NCBI GenBank assembly: GCA_007124105.1
Contig: SLFT01000250.1
Coordinates: forward strand, 1 to 12,557
DNA length: 12,557 bases
Reading direction: 5' to 3'
Source: Candidatus Hydrogenedentota bacterium
Lineage (GTDB): Bacteria; Hydrogenedentota; Hydrogenedentia; Hydrogenedentales; CAITNO01
Below the pieces are notes generated by a model. The model was not told where the DNA came from and ran no database searches. It saw only the letters and a list, made by a program, of their open reading frames with translations. Position numbers and translations under genes: made by a program. Below are positions 7,195 through 12,557 of this stretch, one piece after another (the stretch's first letter is position 1; each line of letters begins with the position of its first letter).

Positions 7195-8436
7195 ATGGCT
7201 TATGCCGGACGACAGGTGCAGTACCAGGACATCAGCGTGACGCTGTTCAATCCGCGTAATCTGTTGCGCATTGACTGGTGGTTGGTGATCGTTGCCATTG
7301 CGCTGGCTGCCGTTGGCTGGTTTGTAATGTACAGCGCCGCCCGAAGCACGGATATCATGTACTTTCACCGCCAAATCATCTTCTTCTTTCTAGGGATTGC
7401 GGCGCTTGCTGCTTTTGTATGCATTGACCACCGCTTTTTTGTCGGAATAGCGCCCATGCTGTATCTGGGCGCAATTGCCTTGCTGGTGGTGGTGAGTTTT
7501 TTTGGTACGGAGGTAAAAGGGAGCGAGAGATGGCTTGCCCTGGGGCCGTTGCGCTTGCAACCCTCCGAGTTCAGCAAGCTTGTCATGGTATTCATGTTCG
7601 CCTGGTATTTCACCAAGCTTGGAAGCCGCATAAGAAGACTGCACTGGTTCTTGTTTACTTTTGTTATTGCCGCTGTGCCCATGGCGTTGATCTTGAAACA
7701 ACCCAACCTTGGTACGGCTGCGTGTCTGGGGCCGCTTACCATTGCCATGCTGTATGTTGCGGGATGCAAGAAATGGCATCTCGCCATGATCATTATGCTG
7801 GGGCTTTCTCTGCTTCCCGTGTTATGGTGGCAAATGAAGGACTTCGATCCGGAAACTCCCACCGAGCCAAGGCTGTTTTTTGAACTGCGGCATTATCAGA
7901 AGATGCGCATTTATACGTACCTGCACCCGGAATATGATCCGCGCGGGAGCGGCTGGCACACGCTGCAAAGCCGGATCACCATCGGAAGCGGCGGCCTGTC
8001 AGGCAAAGGATATCTGCAAGGTACACAAACACGACTGAATTATTTGCCGGAGCACCACACCGACTTTATCTTTTCCCTGCTTGCCGAAGAATTCGGTTTT
8101 TTGGGGGCGATGGCGGTAATTGCTCTTTTTCTGATCCTGCTGTTGCGAGGGCTGCTATTCGCCTATGACGGCGCCGATATGACGGGCACCTTGCTGGCCA
8201 CAGGCGTTGTCGCTATCCTGGCATTTCATATTTTCGTCAATATCGCCATCACTACCGGGCTGTTGCCTGTTACGGGCATCCCGCTGCCGTTTTTGAGTTA
8301 TGGCGGCTCTTTCTATATGACTACCATGGCCGGAATTGGTTTGCTATTGAGTGTGCGACTTCGCAAGCAAAGCCTGTCGCACGCGGACATGCATTCCCCG
8401 GTTGGACACATCGCCATTTACGCCGCAAAGAAATAA
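7195..8436 (+). CDS. rodA: Peptidoglycan glycosyltransferase RodA (SEDS family)
   Basis: RodA is the polytopic SEDS glycosyltransferase that polymerises lipid II into glycan strands and works as a complex with PBP2. The protein is 413 residues from ATG 7195, within family range, with about ten membrane segments. Family signatures are GSERWLALGPLRLQPSEFSKL (starting near 109), KQPNLGTA (168-175), YQKMRIYTYLHPEYDPRGSG (234-253), IGSGGLSGKG (263-272) and PEHHTDFIFSLLAEEFGFLG (285-304). D290 in HHTDF is the position of the catalytic aspartate as known for RodA. GIPLPFLSYGGS (361-372) is the C-terminal SEDS motif. The start lies 7 bases after the mrdA stop. An extended start at 7153 adds 14 residues without support. 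RodA downstream of its partner PBP2 is the standard arrangement. Confidence 0.97.
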   Translation: MAYAGRQVQYQDISVTLFNPRNLLRIDWWLVIVAIALAAVGWFVMYSAARSTDIMYFHRQIIFFFLGIAALAAFVCIDHRFFVGIAPMLYLGAIALLVVVSFFGTEVKGSERWLALGPLRLQPSEFSKLVMVFMFAWYFTKLGSRIRRLHWFLFTFVIAAVPMALILKQPNLGTAACLGPLTIAMLYVAGCKKWHLAMIIMLGLSLLPVLWWQMKDFDPETPTEPRLFFELRHYQKMRIYTYLHPEYDPRGSGWHTLQSRITIGSGGLSGKGYLQGTQTRLNYLPEHHTDFIFSLLAEEFGFLGAMAVIALFLILLLRGLLFAYDGADMTGTLLATGVVAILAFHIFVNIAITTGLLPVTGIPLPFLSYGGSFYMTTMAGIGLLLSVRLRKQSLSHADMHSPVGHIAIYAAKK

Positions 8437-8474
8437 GAGTACCGCCGAGTACACCTGATCTGAAAGGAAATAAC

Positions 8475-10325
8475 ATGAAGAAGTGTAACGATGTTTTCGG
8501 ACACAGCCGCGCACTCATATTGGCAACCGCACTTCTTTTCGCGGTTGTTCTCGTACCGCAACCAGAAACGGCGGCACACGATGCCATGTCCACTCACGAC
8601 GCGGTAGCAAATATCCGCGAGCGGATCGCCCGGTCAGGAGCGCTCGACCAGGTGAACGCGCTGACCGTGGAAGAGATATTGCCAATGGCGACCGACGAAG
8701 AACGTGACGCGCTGGGTACGCGCCATGTACGTTTCGAGGTAAATGTACCGGTCCATGTATATCTGTTTGTTGACCAACGTTTTGGGGACGCCCTCGCGCA
8801 CGACGTATTCTGGCTTGACGACCAGGGATTTGTGAAGACGGATATGCACGCTGCGCGAGGTTCCGAACGATTTGATGTTTACACCCGTGACTATGCAGTG
8901 GGGCCTGTTGGCCTGGGCGTCAATTCCCTGAGCGGCGATAACAGACATTATTTTGTCGCCCTTGCACCAGTGAATGCCGATGACGTCGTCGCCATAAGCG
9001 GGCTGTATCCGGGCTACTTGAAAGTGGGAACTCTTGATGTGGGCGTGAACGTTTTTACCAGCCACGACATGGGCCCCGTCACGGCTGTGCCCGAGGCGCT
9101 GAAAGGCGCGACGCTTGTTCGGGTTGATTCCGGGCGACATCGCGACGCGCGGTTGACCAACGTATATACCGAAACCCCCTACCCGGCAACGACTATACCC
9201 GACCAGATTACGTTAACCTGGAGCGACAATCCACAAACCACCCAGACCGTCCAGTGGCGCACCAACGTGGATGTGAAAACCGGTGTTGTGGCGTACATGG
9301 AGGAAACGGAAAACGATCTATTTGACGTTGCCGGGGCGGCGATTGTTGAAGCGGTCACCCGCGAATTGTACACGCCCCGGGTAATAAACGATGACCGAAT
9401 ACATCGTCATACGGCCATGCTCACGGGACTCACGCCCGGAACACGGTATGTCTACGGCGTTGGCGCAGATGCGGAGAGCATCAGTGTGGCTTCAGGCGTC
9501 TTCACTACTGCCCCGGCCACTGCGCAACCGTTTACCTTCGTTTACATGGGCGATCCACAAAACGGTTTTGAGCAGTGGGGCAAACTTGTGCGGCAGGCCG
9601 AGCGGGACCGTCCGGAAGCAGCCTTCTGCCTCATTGCGGGCGATTTGGTCAATCGCGGCGCAGACCGCGACGACTGGGACGACTTTTTCCACAATGCCAG
9701 TGGTTACTTTGCGCGACGCACACTAACGCCCGTACTGGGAAACCATGAATACCAACTGTTTGATGGAACACTGCTGTATAACGATATCTTCACCCTGCTT
9801 ACCAACGGCCCCAATACCATCCCGCCGCAACATGCCTACAGTTTTGAATACAGCAACGCCCTGTTTGTTGTTCTTGATTCTAACCAGGGGCCGGCAGACC
9901 AGACCGCCTGGCTGGATAAAACACTTGCCGGTTCGGATGCCACCTGGAAGTTCGTCTCGTTCCATCATCCCATTTATTCGTCCTCGCCGCGCCGCGACAA
10001 CCCGATCCATCGGAAAGAATGGATGCCCCTTTTCGAGAAGCACCAGGTGGATATGGTGTTGCAAGGGCACGACCATGCATATCTGCGCACCTGGCCCATG
10101 AAAGATAATAAGCCCGTAAATTCGACTGATGAGGGCGTTATCTATGTAGTGTCTGTGTCTGGCACAAAAATGTACGATCTGGGCGCGTTCGATTACGCCG
10201 CTACAGCCTTTGCCGATACTGCAACCTATCAGGCCATTGACATCGAGATTGACGGCAACAGGCTGGTATACAGAGCCTATGATATAAACGAGAACTGCGT
10301 GGACGAAGTCATCATCGAGAAATAA
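8475..10325 (+). CDS. Exported purple-acid-phosphatase-like metallophosphoesterase
   Basis: A 616-residue secreted enzyme of the calcineurin-like metallophosphoesterase fold, predicted to hydrolyse a phosphate ester outside the cytoplasm. Substrate unknown. Residues 1 to about 35 form a Sec signal (MKK, then a hydrophobic run at 13-27). Residues about 45-230 are an N-terminal region I cannot assign, probably beta-rich. Residues about 236-346 resemble the fibronectin-like N domain of purple acid phosphatases (ITLTWSDNPQTTQTVQWRT; LTGLTPGTRYVYGVG). The catalytic domain follows: GDPQ (D360, Q362), GD (D390), GNHE (N423, H424), VSFHHP (H497) and GHDH (H532, H534), a complete dinuclear metal set. 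The tyrosine of the purple GDxxY motif is replaced (GDLVN, N393), so it is probably not a true purple enzyme. AAAGGA at 8463-8468 gives a good ribosome site. It starts 38 bases after rodA, with no terminator visible. Confidence 0.85.
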   Translation: MKKCNDVFGHSRALILATALLFAVVLVPQPETAAHDAMSTHDAVANIRERIARSGALDQVNALTVEEILPMATDEERDALGTRHVRFEVNVPVHVYLFVDQRFGDALAHDVFWLDDQGFVKTDMHAARGSERFDVYTRDYAVGPVGLGVNSLSGDNRHYFVALAPVNADDVVAISGLYPGYLKVGTLDVGVNVFTSHDMGPVTAVPEALKGATLVRVDSGRHRDARLTNVYTETPYPATTIPDQITLTWSDNPQTTQTVQWRTNVDVKTGVVAYMEETENDLFDVAGAAIVEAVTRELYTPRVINDDRIHRHTAMLTGLTPGTRYVYGVGADAESISVASGVFTTAPATAQPFTFVYMGDPQNGFEQWGKLVRQAERDRPEAAFCLIAGDLVNRGADRDDWDDFFHNASGYFARRTLTPVLGNHEYQLFDGTLLYNDIFTLLTNGPNTIPPQHAYSFEYSNALFVVLDSNQGPADQTAWLDKTLAGSDATWKFVSFHHPIYSSSPRRDNPIHRKEWMPLFEKHQVDMVLQGHDHAYLRTWPMKDNKPVNSTDEGVIYVVSVSGTKMYDLGAFDYAATAFADTATYQAIDIEIDGNRLVYRAYDINENCVDEVIIEK

Positions 10326-10344
10326 GAAACGCAACGATTGTGAA

Positions 10345-10350
10345 AAGGAG
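10345..10350 (+). promoter_or_regulatory. Strong ribosome binding site for the lyase-like gene
   Basis: AAGGAG sits 8 bases before ATG 10359 and fixes the start of a frame that is open to the window end. A second in-frame ATG four codons later (10371) would have a poorer spacing and would shorten the signal peptide. Confidence 0.7.
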
Positions 10351-10358
10351 AAAACGGC

Positions 10359-12557
10359 ATGACAACCAGAATGATAATCGCAGCACTGCTGCTCGCAGGC
10401 GCACAAGCCGGCGCCTGGGAGTTGCGCGAACGACCCGCCGCAACGGGTGAGTGGGGCTATCGCCCAGGAAACGCTGCTGTCGCTGAAATAAATCCTCCCG
10501 CGTTCTCCTGGCGGCCCGAAGACGAGGGCGTTGCCTACGATCTTGAAATTGCAACAAGCGATTCCTTCTCTGAATCCTTCTATTCAGTCGCCAGAACACA
10601 GTGGTCAGCCCATTGTCCAGATCGCTCATTCCCCCCCGGTAATTATTACTGGCGTTATCGCGCCTGGAATGAAGCGGATGAACCGTCACAGTGGAGCAGT
10701 GTCCGACAATTTGAGATTTCCGCCGGATCGCCCATTTACGCCAAGCCGGACCGTGAAATACTCGAGGCGCGTATCCCGGCGCTTCATCCGCGCTTGTTTT
10801 TCAGACCCGAGGATACGCCAAAACTGCGGGAACTTGCCGACGGGCCGCTGGCGGAGGCATGGCAGGCGCTGGTGAAACGGGCAGACGGGTTACTTGAAAA
10901 TCCGCCGGATACCACCGAACCCCCAAAATATCCGGAGGGCACCGAACACAAAGGCGAGGAATGGCGGCGTATCTGGTGGGGAAATCGGCGTCACGCCATC
11001 AGCGTCAGCGACGGCGCGGCCACCCTGGCCTTTGTGTATCGGCTGAGCGGCGACAGGAAATACGGCGAAGCCGCGCGCGACCTGATGATGGCGTTTTGCG
11101 AATGGGACCCGAAGGGTTCCACAAATTACCGTTATAACGACGAAGCCGCCATGCCGTTATTGTATTATCCCGCTCGCGCATACACCTGGGCCCATGATAT
11201 CTTTACGCAGGAGGAACGCGCGCGCATTCAGGAGGTCATGAAGATACGCGGGGAAGACTGTTTTAACCATCTCAATGGCAGGCAGCATTTGTGGCGGCCC
11301 TTTGGAAGTCACAGCAACCGCGCCTGGCACTGGCTGGGCGAAGTGGCCACGGCGTTTTATGGTGAAATACCGGAGGCGGCCACCTGGCTTGATTTCAGCA
11401 TGACCATCTTCTATACCTGCTATCCCGTATGGGGCGGCGCGGACGGCGGCTGGCATGAAGGGCAGGCATACTGGGTCAGTTATCTCCAGCGTTTCATGTA
11501 TTGGGCCATGGTGCTGGACTCCATATACTTTATTGACGCCTTTGAAAAGCCGTTTTTTAAGAGAACAGGTGATTTTGGGCTATATACGTGTCCGCCAGGC
11601 ACGAATACCGGCGCTTTTGGCGACCAGGCCATTTTATCGGATTCCCGGCGGATTGCGCAGTTCATGGGAATGATGGGCGTTGCCGCCAATAACCCCTACT
11701 GGTTGTGGTATGCCGAGGAGCATGGCGACGTGAGCCCTGGCGGTTATTTCGGGTTTCTGTCTGCCGAGCGGGCACGCGACCTGGAACCGAAATCACCGGA
11801 TACGCTTCCGGCGTCCACCGTGTTTCGTGATATCGGTGTGGCTGCGCTGAACACAAACCTACTGGATGGAAGCGATAATGTGCAGGTACATTTCAAATCC
11901 AGTCCCTACGGAACGCAGAGTCACGGCTATAACGCCAACAACGCGTTCCTCCTGAACCTGCGCGGTGAACGCGCCCTCATTCGCTCCGGTCGGCGCGACA
12001 TTCACGGCAGCCCCCACCACCGCCAATGGATGTGGGAAACAAAGTCTGATAACGCCATCCTGGTCAATGGCGACGGACAGTACCCGCATACGCATCAGGC
12101 GCTGGGCCAAATCACGCATTTTTATACGTCAGACGTTTTTGACGTCGTGGCGGGCGAAGCAGCAGAGAGTTATCGGCAGCTTGACCGCTGGGCGCGACGT
12201 ATTGTGTTCCTGAAACCTCATGTAATACTGATACACGATGTGCTGCGCGCCCCGGAACCGTCCACCTATCAATGGCTGCTTCATGCGCAAGCGCCCTTTG
12301 ATCTCGGCAACGGACAGATAGCGTGGGAAGCGGAACATGGACGGCTGGACATCCACTTTTTGAAGCCGGCGGCGTTGACCTTCTCACAACGGGACACGTT
12401 TGATACGCCGCCTCATGAATGGGCCTTTACCCTTGATGAATGGCATTTCACGGCGGAAACGGAAAAACCTGCTGATGCGATGGAATTCATCACGCTGATA
12501 CGCGTAGATGACGCAGACGCCACGGCGCGTGTGGAAGAAGATGACACAGGAACAACC
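10359..12557 (+). CDS. Secreted heparinase II/III-type (DUF4962) lyase homologue, 3' end missing
   Basis: The frame is open from ATG 10359 to the window end (733 codons, no stop), so the C-terminus is outside. Residues 1-19 form a signal peptide (hydrophobic 5-13, cleavage near AQAGA). Residues about 38-122 form a fibronectin-like module (PPAFSWRPEDEG; GNYYWRYRAWNEADEPSQW). From 141 the opening ALHPRLFFRPEDTPKLREL begins an alpha-helical toroid like that of DUF4962 proteins, with GSHSNRAWHWLGE (316-328) and GGWHEGQAYWVSY (363-375). A beta-sandwich follows: SHGYNANNAFLLN (521-533), GSPHHRQW (550-557) and NAILVNGDGQ (565-574). This is the heparinase II-like polysaccharide lyase order, which in active members cleaves uronic-acid glycans by beta-elimination. 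H318, Y371 and H522 are candidate catalytic residues. Expected metal-site positions look substituted (Y524, R542, D564), so activity and substrate are uncertain. It lies 33 bases after the phosphoesterase, probably cotranscribed. Confidence 0.8.
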   Translation, partial: MTTRMIIAALLLAGAQAGAWELRERPAATGEWGYRPGNAAVAEINPPAFSWRPEDEGVAYDLEIATSDSFSESFYSVARTQWSAHCPDRSFPPGNYYWRYRAWNEADEPSQWSSVRQFEISAGSPIYAKPDREILEARIPALHPRLFFRPEDTPKLRELADGPLAEAWQALVKRADGLLENPPDTTEPPKYPEGTEHKGEEWRRIWWGNRRHAISVSDGAATLAFVYRLSGDRKYGEAARDLMMAFCEWDPKGSTNYRYNDEAAMPLLYYPARAYTWAHDIFTQEERARIQEVMKIRGEDCFNHLNGRQHLWRPFGSHSNRAWHWLGEVATAFYGEIPEAATWLDFSMTIFYTCYPVWGGADGGWHEGQAYWVSYLQRFMYWAMVLDSIYFIDAFEKPFFKRTGDFGLYTCPPGTNTGAFGDQAILSDSRRIAQFMGMMGVAANNPYWLWYAEEHGDVSPGGYFGFLSAERARDLEPKSPDTLPASTVFRDIGVAALNTNLLDGSDNVQVHFKSSPYGTQSHGYNANNAFLLNLRGERALIRSGRRDIHGSPHHRQWMWETKSDNAILVNGDGQYPHTHQALGQITHFYTSDVFDVVAGEAAESYRQLDRWARRIVFLKPHVILIHDVLRAPEPSTYQWLLHAQAPFDLGNGQIAWEAEHGRLDIHFLKPAALTFSQRDTFDTPPHEWAFTLDEWHFTAETEKPADAMEFITLIRVDDADATARVEEDDTGTT

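Noticed and set aside
8437..8452. GAGTAC repeated twice between rodA and the phosphoesterase
   Set aside because: Two six-base copies four bases apart are easily explained by chance, and there is no T-run or stem to suggest a terminator.
9723..10406. 227-codon antisense frame over the phosphoesterase 3' end
   Set aside because: It lies opposite conserved metal-binding motifs of the sense frame and shows no family features.
1..12557. CRISPR arrays, insertion sequences, tRNA or rRNA genes, toxin-antitoxin or defence genes
   Set aside because: No regularly spaced repeats, terminal inverted repeats, transposase motifs, tRNA-like folds or rRNA stretches were seen. Coding content is explained by envelope genes.

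Overview
This window looks like a chromosomal segment of a Gram-negative-type bacterium with a rod-shape (elongasome) locus at its centre. Five genes in the classical order mreB, mreC, mreD, mrdA (PBP2), rodA run on the + strand from 2670 to 8436. An exported lipoprotein and an MsbA-type lipid exporter on the opposite strand also fit a diderm envelope. The moderately GC-rich coding sequence, and the large exported proteins of the purple-acid-phosphatase-like and heparinase II/DUF4962-like types, suggest a PVC-superphylum or Hydrogenedentes-like lineage. That placement rests on gene content alone and is tentative.

Layout. (1) Bases 1-339, minus strand: the start of a lipoprotein cut by the window edge. 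(2) Bases 409-2412, minus strand: an MsbA-like ABC exporter (permease and ATPase in one chain) with an unusually long first periplasmic loop. (3) Bases 2413-2669: a divergent intergenic region with a good extended -10 promoter facing mreB, about 117 bases of leader, and a 29-codon leader reading frame whose stop codon overlaps the mreB GTG start. (4) Bases 2670-8436: mreB, mreC, mreD, mrdA and rodA. mreC/mreD overlap by 4 bases, mreD/mrdA by 1 base, and rodA begins 7 bases after mrdA. (5) Bases 8475-12557: two secreted proteins on the same strand, separated by only 38 and 33 bases. They are a purple-acid-phosphatase-like metallophosphoesterase and a heparinase II/III-type (DUF4962) polysaccharide lyase homologue that runs off the window.

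How they may work together. MreB filaments with MreC and MreD should position the RodA glycosyltransferase and PBP2 transpeptidase for lateral wall growth. The divergent ABC exporter would supply lipid or lipid-linked material to the same envelope. The unusual part is the tail: an exported phosphoesterase and an exported lyase-fold protein follow rodA with short gaps, good ribosome binding sites and no visible terminator or promoter. This could be read-through into unrelated genes, or a link between cell elongation and remodelling of a surface glycopolymer. The lyase homologue appears to keep the candidate catalytic His/Tyr/His residues but to have changed the metal-site residues, so its activity is open. 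No tRNA, rRNA, CRISPR array, insertion sequence or attachment site was seen.
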